Source: JAJFJD01 sp965228975
GTDB lineage: Bacteria; Pseudomonadota; Alphaproteobacteria; UBA8366
Direction of reading: 5' to 3'
DNA: 64,000 nt
NCBI GenBank assembly: GCA_965228975.1
Contig: OZ245851.1
Coordinates: 4,712,001-4,776,000, forward strand
The first letter of the stretch is position 1. Every line of letters begins with the position of its first letter. Below, piece by piece: positions 17,428 through 27,932 of the stretch. A model generated the notes under the pieces. The model did not search any database and was not told the origin of the DNA. It worked only from the letters and a program-made list of their open reading frames with translations. The position numbers and the translations under genes were made by a program.

Positions 17428-18060
17428 ATGACCGAAGATAAGAAGCCGGCCGAAGCCGCCGACCCCGAGGCTGAGATCGACGACGCGGCGGAAGCCGCAT
17501 CCGAGGCCGCGGCCGACGTGCCGGACGACCCGCTGGCCGCCGCGGAAGCGCGCATCCAGGAGCTCGAGGCGGATCTCTCCGATCTCCGCGATCGTAGCCT
17601 TCGCGCGCTGGCAGACGCGGAAAACACGCGGCGGCGATCGGAACGCGAACTTGCCGAGGCCCGGAAATACGCCTCCAGCAATTTTGCCAAGGACCTGCTC
17701 AACGTGTCGGACAATCTCGGCCGGGCGCTGGAAAGCGTGCCGGAAGAATTGCGCGAGCGCGACGAGAACTTCAAGTCGCTGATCGTCGGCGTCGAGATGG
17801 TCGAGAAGGACCTGCTCACCGCCTTCGAGCGGCAAGGCATCAAGAAGATCGAGCCGTTGGGCGAGAAATTCGATCACACCTATCACCAAGCGATGTTCGA
17901 GGTGCCTGACTCGGGCGAGCCAGCGGGAACGATCGTGCAGCTTCTGCAACCCGGATACGTCATGCATGACCGGCTTCTGCGGCCGGCCATGGTCGGTGTC
18001 GCGAAGGGCGATTCGGACTCGCCGCCCGAAAATTCGGGGCATGTCGACACCACGGCGTAG
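17428..18060 (+). CDS. grpE: Nucleotide exchange factor GrpE
   Basis: 210 aa. An acidic Ala/Glu/Asp-rich N-terminus (about 1-45) leads into the long dimerisation helix (LEADLSDLRDRSLRALADAENTRRRSEREL). The C-terminal beta domain follows (FDHTYHQAMFEVPDSGEPAGTIVQLLQPGYVMHDRLLRPAMVGVAKG). It releases ADP from DnaK. A 7-bp hairpin (18051-18057 with 18062-18068) overlaps the stop codon but has no T-tract. Confidence 0.96.
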   Translation: MTEDKKPAEAADPEAEIDDAAEAASEAAADVPDDPLAAAEARIQELEADLSDLRDRSLRALADAENTRRRSERELAEARKYASSNFAKDLLNVSDNLGRALESVPEELRERDENFKSLIVGVEMVEKDLLTAFERQGIKKIEPLGEKFDHTYHQAMFEVPDSGEPAGTIVQLLQPGYVMHDRLLRPAMVGVAKGDSDSPPENSGHVDTTA

Positions 18061-18252
18061 CCGCCGTGACCGGGGTGCGACAGGTGACACTGGATGGCAG
18101 GAGCCCCGGTCGGCCCGCGTTGAAAAATTCCGGGTGACCGGATACGGTTCCGCCCTTCACGACGCCGTCACGCGTCGGGCGTAGTACGACAGGACGTCAA
18201 GGGGGGCGTCATCGACACCGTCGAACAGAACCTCACTGCGGATTCGGGAGAG

Positions 18253-19509
18253 ATGGATGCCTTGCTGGGGCGCTACCGCCGCGTGCGCGCCACGACCGAA
18301 TCGCTCGCCGCGCCGCTGTCGCCCGAGGACCAGCAAGCGCAGTCGATGCCCGACGTCAGCCCGACGAAATGGCATCTGGCGCATGTCACCTGGTTTTTCG
18401 AGACCTTTATACTGGGCAAATTCATGGCCGATTACACGGCCTTCCATCCGCAATTTGCCTATCTTTTCAATTCCTACTACGAAGCGGCCGGGCCGCGGCA
18501 CGCCCGTCCGGCGCGCGGCCTGCTGACCCGTCCGTCCGCCGACGAGGTGATCGCCTATCGGCATCATGTGGACCGGACGATGGAACGGCTGTTGGCCGCG
18601 CCGCCGCGCAATTCCGCGAACCGTATCGCCGAGTTGGTGACCCTCGGCATCAATCATGAGCAGCAGCATCAGGAGCTGCTCCTGATGGACATCAAGCACG
18701 TCTTTTCCTGCAATCCGTTGGCGCCCGCCTATGCGCCGGACGTGCCGCAGACCGGCGTCGGCGCCGACACGCTCGACTGGGTCGAGGTCGAGGGCGGGGT
18801 GCGCGGCATCGGCCATGCCGGCGACGGCTTCGCCTTCGACAACGAATCGCCGCGCCACGACGTCCTGTTGCGCGACTTCCGCATCGCATCGCGTCTGGTC
18901 ACCAATGGCGAGTATCTCGAATTCGTCGAGGACGGGGGTTACGAGCGGCCGGAACATTGGTTCATGGACGGCATCGAGACGGCGCGCGCGAACGATTGGC
19001 GCGGGCCGTTGTATTGGCGGGAAAAGGACGGCGAGCGGTTCGAGTTCACCCTCGCCGGGCTGCAGCCGTTGGATCCGGACAAACCGGTCAGCCACGTCAG
19101 CTACTACGAAGCGGCCGCCTATGCAGCCTGGGCGGGCAAGCGATTGGCCACCGAGGCCGAATGGGAAACCATCGCCGCGAAATCCGAACCCGCGGAGGAG
19201 ACGGAAGCCAATCTCCTGGAATCGGGATCGCTTCACCCGGCGCCCGCGCCGAAGAAGAAAAGCTGGCCGCGCCAGTTGATCGGCGACGTCTGGGAATGGA
19301 CGCAGAGCGCCTATAATTCATACCCGGGATACCGTCCGGCGCGCGGCGCGATCGGCGAATATAACGGCAAGTTCATGTCGAACCAGATGGTGCTGCGCGG
19401 CGGATGCTGCGTGACGCCGGGCGGGCATGCGCGCGCGACCTACCGCAACTTCTTCTACCCGCATCAGCGTTGGATGTTCTCGGGCATCCGCCTCGCCGAC
19501 GACCGCTGA
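18253..19509 (+). CDS. egtB: Ergothioneine biosynthesis sulfoxide synthase EgtB
   Basis: 418 aa. An N-terminal DinB-like domain holds the three-His iron site (WHLAHVTWFFETF and HEQQHQELLLMD, the HX3HXE motif). The C-terminal FGE-sulfatase domain shows VSYYEAAAYAAWAGKRLATEAEWE, GDVWEWTQSAY and the terminal YRNFFYPHQRWMFSGIRLA. EgtB couples a thiol donor to hercynine with O2. The partner methyltransferase gene egtD is not in the window. The ATG at 18253 abuts GGGAGAG, too close for a good ribosome site, so the start could be slightly different. It overlaps the convergent DUF1848 gene by 46 nt. Confidence 0.93.
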   Translation: MDALLGRYRRVRATTESLAAPLSPEDQQAQSMPDVSPTKWHLAHVTWFFETFILGKFMADYTAFHPQFAYLFNSYYEAAGPRHARPARGLLTRPSADEVIAYRHHVDRTMERLLAAPPRNSANRIAELVTLGINHEQQHQELLLMDIKHVFSCNPLAPAYAPDVPQTGVGADTLDWVEVEGGVRGIGHAGDGFAFDNESPRHDVLLRDFRIASRLVTNGEYLEFVEDGGYERPEHWFMDGIETARANDWRGPLYWREKDGERFEFTLAGLQPLDPDKPVSHVSYYEAAAYAAWAGKRLATEAEWETIAAKSEPAEETEANLLESGSLHPAPAPKKKSWPRQLIGDVWEWTQSAYNSYPGYRPARGAIGEYNGKFMSNQMVLRGGCCVTPGGHARATYRNFFYPHQRWMFSGIRLADDR

Positions 19510-20393
19510 GGGTTGCCGGCGGGCGCGAACAGGAACGCCCCCTCGGGATCGTGTTCGGCGTAGCGCCGCTTGGCCGTGCCCGGCGACGTCACCGCGTAGC
19601 AATAGACGCAGCCATGGGGGCAGGTATCGTAGGCCCCGATATCGCGCGACCGGTGACAGAGGCAATCTTCCCGGTTGCCTTTCACCGCTGCGGCGATGGG
19701 CCGTCCGGCGACCACCGACAGCCGGTCCGCGTCGATGCACCGGGCGAGCGCGCCGCCGGGCGGCACCAGAGACGCTTGGGCGCACACCCGAAACGCCATG
19801 CCCTGCTCGGCGGCGATGTCGGCCAGGGCGGCCGCCAGCGCCAATTTTTCGCCGTCCGGCGGATCGCGCCAGGTCAGGCCGGACCGGACCGTGGCGGCCT
19901 CCAGGTTGCGGCGGGTCTTGCGGTAGATATGGGCGAAGGACACCACCACTTCGTCGACCGTACCGGCCAGCGACCGGGCAAGTGCCGCAAAATTACGGCG
20001 ATGCCACTCGGCCGGGGTCGCGCTGGTGATCAGGATCGGATCGTAGCGCCAGACCGCGACGCGGGGTCCACCGCGGCGGCGAAGGTCCCGCAGGTCCGCC
20101 ACCGCCTGGCCGGCCGGGATCGTGCTGGTCTCGAGGCTCCGGGGATACCCGGTGATCGTGTATTGCACCACGTAGGGCGCGACCGCGGCGACCCGGTCGA
20201 GGCTGGGCGCGAGCGGTCGGATGTTCCGGGTCCACAGCACGAATCCATCGACCGCATCGGCGGTCAACGGGATTTCATACACCTGCCCGCCCCAGGGGTT
20301 GACCGACCGGCAGAATCCGGCGTCCAGCCGGTTCAGGAACCATGCCGGATAAAACGCTGGAATATCAGTCTTATAGCTGGCTGAAATGATCAT
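19464..20393 (-). CDS. DUF1848 family protein, cysteine-rich C-terminus
   Basis: 309 aa from ATG 20393. The start MIISASYKTDIPAFYPAWFLNRL and VNPWGGQVYEIPL are hallmarks of DUF1848. A Cys cluster near the C-terminus (CLCHRSRDIGAYDTCPHGCVYCYA) contains a CxxxCxxC-like arrangement that could bind a metal or an iron-sulfur cluster, as in radical SAM enzymes. The reaction is unknown. Its 3' end overlaps egtB on the opposite strand by 46 nt. Confidence 0.85.
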   Translation of the reverse strand: MIISASYKTDIPAFYPAWFLNRLDAGFCRSVNPWGGQVYEIPLTADAVDGFVLWTRNIRPLAPSLDRVAAVAPYVVQYTITGYPRSLETSTIPAGQAVADLRDLRRRGGPRVAVWRYDPILITSATPAEWHRRNFAALARSLAGTVDEVVVSFAHIYRKTRRNLEAATVRSGLTWRDPPDGEKLALAAALADIAAEQGMAFRVCAQASLVPPGGALARCIDADRLSVVAGRPIAAAVKGNREDCLCHRSRDIGAYDTCPHGCVYCYAVTSPGTAKRRYAEHDPEGAFLFAPAGNPQRSSARRMPENIQR

Positions 20394-20490
20394 GTACGCC
20401 CTACAGGGCCGAGCCTCGCGCATCCCCGGGGCCGGATCAAGTGCCCCACCATCGTGATTTGGGGCGAATGGATCGGTAAATCACTTAAAT

Positions 20491-20510
20491 TTATGCGTTT
20501 CAGCGCATAA
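20491..20510. promoter_or_regulatory. Inverted repeat just upstream of the dnaK promoter
   Basis: TTATGCG (20491-20497) and CGCATAA (20504-20510) pair perfectly around a 6-bp centre. The element lies 16 bp before the -35 box at 20527, so it could be an activator or repressor site. It is not CIRCE. Confidence 0.4.
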
Positions 20511-20526
20511 TCTCGCCTCTCGAATT

Positions 20527-20555
20527 CTTGTACGAGCGCGCAACCCTCCCTATAT
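20527..20555 (+). promoter_or_regulatory. Heat-shock (sigma-32/RpoH-type) promoter of dnaK
   Basis: CTTGTAC (20527-20533) and CCTATAT (20549-20555) are separated by 15 bp. They match the RpoH pattern of CTTG at -35 and CCCTATAT at -10 known from alphaproteobacteria. Transcription would start near 20563, giving a leader of about 120 nt before the dnaK ATG. Confidence 0.7.
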
Positions 20556-20683
20556 AGCCGTCAGTTACTAATCAAAACCGCGCAACTGGGAATCCTTGTG
20601 GCGGTGCCGCAGTTTGGGCCGCCGGGACTGAAATTTGGCGAGAATTCGTCGGTAAGGATTTGCCGGAAAGGAAAGAGGGTCAC

Positions 20684-22633
<1,950 letters not shown>

Positions 22634-22677
22634 CCGCGAGGACGTCTTGTCACGCATGACATAGACAAAAACCAATG

Positions 22678-22711
22678 GGGCCTTCGGGGCAGTCTCTGCC
22701 GCCGAAGGCCC
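22678..22711 (+). promoter_or_regulatory. Long hairpin between dnaK and dnaJ
   Basis: GGGCCTTCGG (22678-22687) pairs with CCGAAGGCCC (22702-22711). Inside it, GGCAG (22688-22692) pairs with CTGCC (22696-22700) around the loop TCT, leaving one bulged G. The roughly 15-bp stem is followed by GCTTTACC rather than a U-run, so attenuation, mRNA processing or stabilisation of dnaK mRNA is more likely than full termination. It ends 22 nt before the dnaJ ATG. Confidence 0.6.
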
Positions 22712-22733
22712 GCTTTACCATCAAGGGTGGCCG

Positions 22734-23870
22734 ATGGATAAGCAGGATTATTACGAGGTCCTGGGAGTGGGCCGCGAGGCGGAGGCGGATGCGATCAAGT
22801 CCGCCTACCGGAAACTCGCGATGAAATACCATCCGGACCGGAACCCGGGCGATTCCGACGCGGAAGCGCGGTTCAAGGAAGCGACCGAAGCCTACGAAAT
22901 CCTCAAGGACGACCAAAAGCGCGCGGCCTATGACCGGTTCGGCCATGCCGCTTTCGAAAACGGCGCGGGCGGCCCCGGCGCAGGCGCGCAGGGATTCGAT
23001 TTCGCGAGCGGCTTTTCCGACATCTTCGACGAAGTCTTCGGCGATTTCATGGGCGGCCGGCGCGGCGGCGGCGGTGCCGGGCGCGGCGCGGACCTGCGCT
23101 ACAACCTGGACATCTCGCTGGAGGATGCCTTCCACGGCCGCAAGATCGACATTCGCGTTCCCACATCGGTGAGTTGCGAGTCCTGCTCCGGATCGGGCGC
23201 CGAGGGTGGCGCCCAACCGACGACCTGCGGGACCTGCGGCGGCGTCGGCAAGGTGCGCAGCCAGCAAGGATTCTTCACCATCGAGCGGACCTGCCCGTCC
23301 TGCGGCGGGCATGGCCAGGTGATCGACAACCCCTGCGGTTCCTGCGGCGGCGCGGGCCGGGTCCATCGCGAGAAGACGTTGGCGGTGAACATTCCCGCCG
23401 GGGTCGACGACGGCACGCGCATCCGCCTGGCGGACGAAGGCGAGGCGGGCGTGCGCGGCGCGCCGCCCGGCGACCTCTACATCTTCCTCGATGTGGAAAA
23501 ACACCCGATCTTCGAGCGCGAGGGCAGCGACATCTTCTGCGCCGTTCCGATCCCGATGACGACGGCGGCGCTGGGCGGCAGCGTCGAGGTGCCGACCATC
23601 GACGGGTCCCGGGCCAAGGTGTCGATTCCCGAAGGCACTCAGTCGGGGCAGCAGTTCCGTCTGCGCAGCAAGGGCATGTCCGTGCTCAACAGCAAGGGCC
23701 GCGGCGACATGTATATCGAGACCGCGGTCGAGGTGCCGGTCAATCTGACCAAGGACCAAAAGGAATTGCTGAAGAACTTCCGCGAGGCGGGCGGCGGCAA
23801 GGACCAGAACCCGCAGTCCGAGGGATTCTTCTCGCGCGTCAAGGAATTCTGGGAAGACCTTACCGAATAG
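22734..23870 (+). CDS. dnaJ: Molecular chaperone DnaJ (type I Hsp40)
   Basis: 378 aa. J domain with KYHPDRNPGD (HPD motif), a Gly/Phe-rich region, and four CxxCxGxG zinc repeats (CESCSGSG, CGTCGGVG, CPSCGGHG, CGSCGGAG). The C-terminal substrate domains follow. It stimulates DnaK ATPase and delivers substrates. It is downstream of dnaK behind the 22678-22711 hairpin. Confidence 0.99.
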   Translation: MDKQDYYEVLGVGREAEADAIKSAYRKLAMKYHPDRNPGDSDAEARFKEATEAYEILKDDQKRAAYDRFGHAAFENGAGGPGAGAQGFDFASGFSDIFDEVFGDFMGGRRGGGGAGRGADLRYNLDISLEDAFHGRKIDIRVPTSVSCESCSGSGAEGGAQPTTCGTCGGVGKVRSQQGFFTIERTCPSCGGHGQVIDNPCGSCGGAGRVHREKTLAVNIPAGVDDGTRIRLADEGEAGVRGAPPGDLYIFLDVEKHPIFEREGSDIFCAVPIPMTTAALGGSVEVPTIDGSRAKVSIPEGTQSGQQFRLRSKGMSVLNSKGRGDMYIETAVEVPVNLTKDQKELLKNFREAGGGKDQNPQSEGFFSRVKEFWEDLTE

Positions 23871-23885
23871 CGCCGCGCCGCCTGG

Positions 23886-23927
23886 CGCGTTGCGCCATTC
23901 ACAAATCCAAGACGCGTTGCGCCATTC
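23886..23927. repeat. Two copies of a 15-bp direct repeat
   Basis: CGCGTTGCGCCATTC occurs at 23886-23900 and again at 23913-23927, 27 bp apart, in the gap between dnaJ and dapB. A degraded third copy (GGCGCTTTGCGGCTTTC) may follow at about 23938. The function is unknown; it could be a regulator site or a local duplication. Confidence 0.5.
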
Positions 23928-24006
23928 CTTCTTCCGAGGCGCTTTGCGGCTTTCTCAAATCCCGGCCATGCGATACAACCGGAACCCTGCAAACGCAGGG
24001 AGGCGG

Positions 24007-24825
24007 ATGATGAGCAATGAGCTGAAAATCGGCATCGTCGGCGGCGCGGGCCGCATGGGCCAGATGCTGGTCCAGCAGGTGTGCGACACGGATGGATGCG
24101 TCGTCGCCGGGGCCACGGAGATGCCGGGCAGCCCGGCGGTCGGCCAGGACGTGGGCGCGCTGGCCGGGGTCGGCGATCTGGGCGTGACCGTGTTGGAGGA
24201 TCCGGCGGAGATGATCGCCGCGGTCGACGCCGTGATCGATTTCACCGCGCCAGCGGCTACGGCGGAGCATGCCCGCCTCGCGGCCCAGGCCGAAACAGCC
24301 CTGATCGCGGGCACCACCGGGTTGGATGCCGACCAGGAAGCGTCGGTTACGCTGGCCGCACGCCATGTCCCCGTGGTGCGTGCGCCGAATATGAGCATCG
24401 GCGTGACGCTGTTGCTGGCCTTGACCGAACAGGTCGCCGGCATCCTCGGGCCCGAAGCCTACGACATCGAAATCGTCGAAATGCATCACCGGCACAAGGT
24501 CGATGCGCCGTCGGGCACCGCGGTCGGCCTCGGCGAGGCCGCCGCCGCCGGGCGCAAGGTCGACCTGGCCGAAGTCCGCCAGGCGGTGCGCGACGGCCAC
24601 ACGGGTCCGCGCCCGGACGGGCAGATCGGTTTCGCCACGTTGCGCGGCGGTGATGTGGTCGGCGATCACACGGTGATCTTCGCGGGCGAGGGCGAACGGA
24701 TCGAATTGACCCATCGGGCGGGCAGCCGTCAGGTCTTCTCGGCCGGCGCGGTCCGCGCGGCACTTTGGACCCGGGGCCGGGCGCCGGGTCTGTACAGCAT
24801 GAAAAACGTGCTCGGGTTCGACTAG
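24007..24825 (+). CDS. dapB: 4-hydroxy-tetrahydrodipicolinate reductase
   Basis: 272 aa from ATG 24007 (AGGGAGG upstream). The N-terminal nucleotide-binding motif is KIGIVGGAGRMGQMLVQQV. The catalytic signature EMHHRHKVDAPSGTA and the APNMSIGV motif identify DapB of lysine and diaminopimelate synthesis. It follows dnaJ, a linkage seen in many alphaproteobacteria. Confidence 0.97.
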   Translation: MMSNELKIGIVGGAGRMGQMLVQQVCDTDGCVVAGATEMPGSPAVGQDVGALAGVGDLGVTVLEDPAEMIAAVDAVIDFTAPAATAEHARLAAQAETALIAGTTGLDADQEASVTLAARHVPVVRAPNMSIGVTLLLALTEQVAGILGPEAYDIEIVEMHHRHKVDAPSGTAVGLGEAAAAGRKVDLAEVRQAVRDGHTGPRPDGQIGFATLRGGDVVGDHTVIFAGEGERIELTHRAGSRQVFSAGAVRAALWTRGRAPGLYSMKNVLGFD

Positions 24826-24839
24826 CGGATAGACGGGGC

Positions 24840-25400
24840 TCAGCCCGCGACGGCCGGGTTCCAGCGGTTCCGCCAGCGGCCGACCGCGTCTTTCAGGGCT
24901 TCGGCGACCTCCAGCCGCTCGGCCGGAGACAGGAACGATCCCACCGTCAGGCTTTGGCCGTGCGTGGTCAGCGTGATCTGGCTGTCATGCTGCGGCGGGT
25001 TTTCCATGGAGATTTGCAGCCACGTGGGCTCGAAGCGCCAGCGTCCGACCTCGCCCCGCGCGCTGAACCGGCGGATTTCCAGCTGGTTCTCGGTCAGGCG
25101 GATCCGCTCGTAGGCCCGCCCCGCCCGGTAGTTCATACGAAAGGCGAAATACAGCAGCAGGAACTCCGCGCCGCAGAAGCCGAATACCGGCCACGCCCCG
25201 GCCACCATGAACAGCGTGCCGATGATCAACGCGGACGCGCCCGCGATCAGCATGAAGACCCGGAACCCCGCCGGGCTGAGGCTGCGGTTCGGGTGGAGGG
25301 TCGCATCGAAGAAAATGCGGCCGTCATCGGGATCCGCGCCGGTGTCCGAATCCGCCGATGCTTCGCCCGCGGTTCCGGTAGGGTTCTGTGTCGTGGTCAT
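24840..25400 (-). CDS. DUF2244 family integral membrane protein
   Basis: 186 aa from ATG 25400. A polar N-terminus of about 45 residues is followed by FFDATLHPNRSLSPAGFRVFM, two transmembrane helices (about 52-95) and a soluble C-terminal domain (RLTENQLEIRRF, WLQISMENP). This is the DUF2244 architecture, often found beside nth or cytochrome oxidase genes in alphaproteobacteria. The function is unknown. It diverges from nth across 96 bp and converges with dapB. Confidence 0.85.
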   Translation of the reverse strand: MTTTQNPTGTAGEASADSDTGADPDDGRIFFDATLHPNRSLSPAGFRVFMLIAGASALIIGTLFMVAGAWPVFGFCGAEFLLLYFAFRMNYRAGRAYERIRLTENQLEIRRFSARGEVGRWRFEPTWLQISMENPPQHDSQITLTTHGQSLTVGSFLSPAERLEVAEALKDAVGRWRNRWNPAVAG

Positions 25401-25496
25401 GGCCGCACTATCGGATATGGGCGCGGGCGCGTCCAGGGGGCTGCGGCGGATCGTCTCGGGCTTGGCCCGGCGCATCCGGTTGGGTACTCTCGCCGC

Positions 25497-26129
25497 ATGA
25501 AAAAAGCCGACATCGAAGAGTTTTTCCGCCGCTTGGAGGAGAAGGATCCCGAGCCGCAGGGCGAGCTGCACTACGTCAATCCCTACACCCTGCTGGTCGC
25601 CGTCGTCCTGTCGGCGCAGGCGACCGATGTCGGGGTCAACAAGGCGACCGGACCCCTCTTCGAGGTCGCGGACACGCCGGAGAAGATGGTCGCCCTCGGC
25701 CTGCCGAAGGTACGCGACTACATCAAGACCATCGGGCTTTTCAACAACAAGGCCAAGAATGTCATCGGCCTCAGCGAGAAGCTGATCGCCGAGCATAACA
25801 GCGAGGTGCCGCGCAACCGCGAGGCCCTGGAGAAGTTGCCCGGGGTGGGGCGCAAGACGGCGAATGTGGTGCTGAACATCGCCTTCGGCGAACCGACGAT
25901 CGCAGTCGACACGCATATCTTCCGCGTCGGCAACCGGACCAGTCTGGCAAAGGGCAAGAACGTGGTGCAGGTCGAGAAGAAGCTGGAAAAGGTGGTGCCG
26001 GAGCCCTACCGCCTGCACGCCCATCACTGGCTCATCCTGCACGGACGCTATGTTTGCAAGGCGCGCAAGCCGGACTGTCCGGTCTGCGTGGTACAAGATC
26101 TCTGCGCCTACAAGGCGAAGACGATCTAA
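25497..26129 (+). CDS. nth: Endonuclease III (DNA glycosylase/AP lyase)
   Basis: 210 aa. HhH-GPD fold: LPGVGRKTANVVLN carries the catalytic Lys, and the Asp lies in TIAVDTHIFRVGNR. The 4Fe-4S ligands are the C-terminal CKARKPDCPVCVVQDLC. It removes oxidised pyrimidines. It is followed by an intrinsic terminator at 26132 that marks the edge of the core genome before the AT-richer segment. Confidence 0.98.
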   Translation: MKKADIEEFFRRLEEKDPEPQGELHYVNPYTLLVAVVLSAQATDVGVNKATGPLFEVADTPEKMVALGLPKVRDYIKTIGLFNNKAKNVIGLSEKLIAEHNSEVPRNREALEKLPGVGRKTANVVLNIAFGEPTIAVDTHIFRVGNRTSLAKGKNVVQVEKKLEKVVPEPYRLHAHHWLILHGRYVCKARKPDCPVCVVQDLCAYKAKTI

Positions 26130-26131
26130 GG

Positions 26132-26156
26132 CGGCCGAATTCGAAGGCCGTTTTTT
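26132..26156 (+). terminator. Rho-independent terminator of nth
   Basis: CGGCC (26132-26136) pairs with GGCCG (26146-26150) around a 9-nt loop, followed at once by six T residues (26151-26156). It starts 2 nt after the nth stop codon. Confidence 0.75.
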
Positions 26157-26197
26157 GATGTGGGTCTTTGTCCAGATAAGACAGACGAATTTTAGTG

Positions 26198-27916
26198 ATG
26201 ACGCTTAATATCACGGTCGTGACAAGCCGCTGCATTTATCAGAGTGCTGACTACCGTCTATACGATCTACAAACGAAAGCCATGACGGATTTTCAGACCC
26301 AGAAAATCTTTGTCGTAAACACCTATAAGTGGACCGCAACTATTTGCTTTACTGGCGTAGGACGTACAGATGGCGTGAAAACCCATGAATGGCTTTCTGA
26401 GAAGCTAGGATTAATTCAACAAAGCGATCCGTACGAGCGTCTAATTGACGAGTTGCGAAAAGCGGACAGCTGGCTTTCCCGTGTCCCCGCGCCAAATAAC
26501 AAGCATTCTTTCAGTGTTGGAGCATTTGTCGGAACCAAACCAGTATTTACTCTAATCAGTAATTTTGAGCGGCCCTCCGGACACAAGCTTACAAGGGCAA
26601 CGAGCCAACTATCGGTTTTTAATGTGCCAATCAATAAGCCCAAAGTAATTGTTCCTGGCCAGGCGCGAGCTGTTACTCGCCTTGAAAGAAAGCGAATTAG
26701 AGCGTTGGCTGCGAAAGATCCTCCGGCCGATCTCATGCATTCGCTCTTAGCGGAAGTTAATCGTAGCGCCGGGGCGCGTATGAGCAATATCAGTCCAGCC
26801 TGTTGTACTACGCATTTGCGTCTAACAGGTGAAGGCGAAACTCGTCTGCATGATACCGGCGATGCTTTGCTTCCCGATCCGATAGCGATGTCGTCGGAGA
26901 CGCGCAAAATAATCCAAGAAGTTGTGGACGATCAATTCGGGCCCGGGAAAGGGCGGATCAAATCGACCAGTTTTATGCGAGCAGACGCCTCAGATGAATA
27001 CCACAAGGCCCAGTTGCACGAGAAACCGGATGATCCAAGCGTGCACTCAAATTATGGCGCTTACTTGAAGGAAAAGAAGGGCGATATTGAAGCTGCAGAA
27101 CGAGAGTACCGAATAGCTCTTGAGTTAGATCGCAAGCATGTTAATGCGCTCGGAAATTTAGCTAACCTTGTCTGGGAAAATGGGGAGCGTGCCAAGGCGA
27201 CCTGTTTATATCGCAAAGCTCTTGGCCTGGATCCGGGAAACGAGATCGTCTCGTGGAACTTCGCGCGGTTCCTGGCTGGAGAACTCGATGACCGCGTCGC
27301 AGCTAATGAGGTACTTGACTCGGGTATCCTGGTCAATCCCGAGAGTGGTAGGTTGTTCATGCTTCAAGCCGAGTTCAGCCTGGCCGACGGGGCCAGCTTG
27401 GAAGCCCTGGAGAGCTTTCGGCAAGCTAGACAAAAGGGGGCTGACCAAGCTCGTGTCGAGTACGGGTACGCCTTTGCGCTTCATATGAGTAATGCACCAG
27501 TTCGTGAGTGCATTGCCGCATATCAAGTCGCATTGGCTCTGAATCCAAACAAATCCGAGATTTTTCTCAACTTATCTCAATTACTGTTTCTGATGGACGA
27601 CCACGCCGAGGCAAAGAAGAAGTTGGACGAGGCCGAGAGGTTAGGATTGGACAAGAATGCGAAACTCGAGGCTCAATTTTATCGCCTTTGCCATACTCAT
27701 CCCAACCTAAAAGAGGTCTTTCGATCTGCGAAGTCGCTGCTTGCTCAAGGAGCCTTGCTTCGCTGGAATGTTCAACCAAACATCGATTTTGTAAAAAATA
27801 AAGAGCCTCACAAAGCAGGTCTGCTTGACCAAATTTTAAGAGTGATGGCCGGTGAGGAGGATCAAACACAACTCGATGTAATCATCACCAAGTGGCCATG
27901 CAAAAGTAGTGAATAG
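26198..27916 (+). CDS. Putative proteasome/HslV-like Ntn hydrolase fused to TPR repeats
   Basis: 572 aa from ATG 26198; a GTG one codon earlier is also in frame and no good ribosome site is visible. The N-terminal region looks like a proteasome beta/HslV fold. If Met is removed, Thr becomes residue 1, and Asp (in QSADYRLYD) is then exactly residue 17. QKI supplies a Lys at 35, close to the canonical Lys33, and ICFTGVGRTDG sits where HslV has GFAGGTAD. A linker of unknown fold (about 100-265) and five to six TPR-like units (about 280-500) follow. Codon use is plainly AT-richer than the flanks, suggesting transfer. No partner ATPase is adjacent. The Ntn assignment is my inference; the TPRs are clear. 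Confidence 0.6.
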   Translation: MTLNITVVTSRCIYQSADYRLYDLQTKAMTDFQTQKIFVVNTYKWTATICFTGVGRTDGVKTHEWLSEKLGLIQQSDPYERLIDELRKADSWLSRVPAPNNKHSFSVGAFVGTKPVFTLISNFERPSGHKLTRATSQLSVFNVPINKPKVIVPGQARAVTRLERKRIRALAAKDPPADLMHSLLAEVNRSAGARMSNISPACCTTHLRLTGEGETRLHDTGDALLPDPIAMSSETRKIIQEVVDDQFGPGKGRIKSTSFMRADASDEYHKAQLHEKPDDPSVHSNYGAYLKEKKGDIEAAEREYRIALELDRKHVNALGNLANLVWENGERAKATCLYRKALGLDPGNEIVSWNFARFLAGELDDRVAANEVLDSGILVNPESGRLFMLQAEFSLADGASLEALESFRQARQKGADQARVEYGYAFALHMSNAPVRECIAAYQVALALNPNKSEIFLNLSQLLFLMDDHAEAKKKLDEAERLGLDKNAKLEAQFYRLCHTHPNLKEVFRSAKSLLAQGALLRWNVQPNIDFVKNKEPHKAGLLDQILRVMAGEEDQTQLDVIITKWPCKSSE

Positions 27917-27932
27917 CAGTGTGAGACGACTG

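Noticed and set aside
18051..18068. Hairpin at the grpE stop as a terminator
   Set aside because: The 7-bp stem is not followed by a T-run; in this GC content such stems are frequent.
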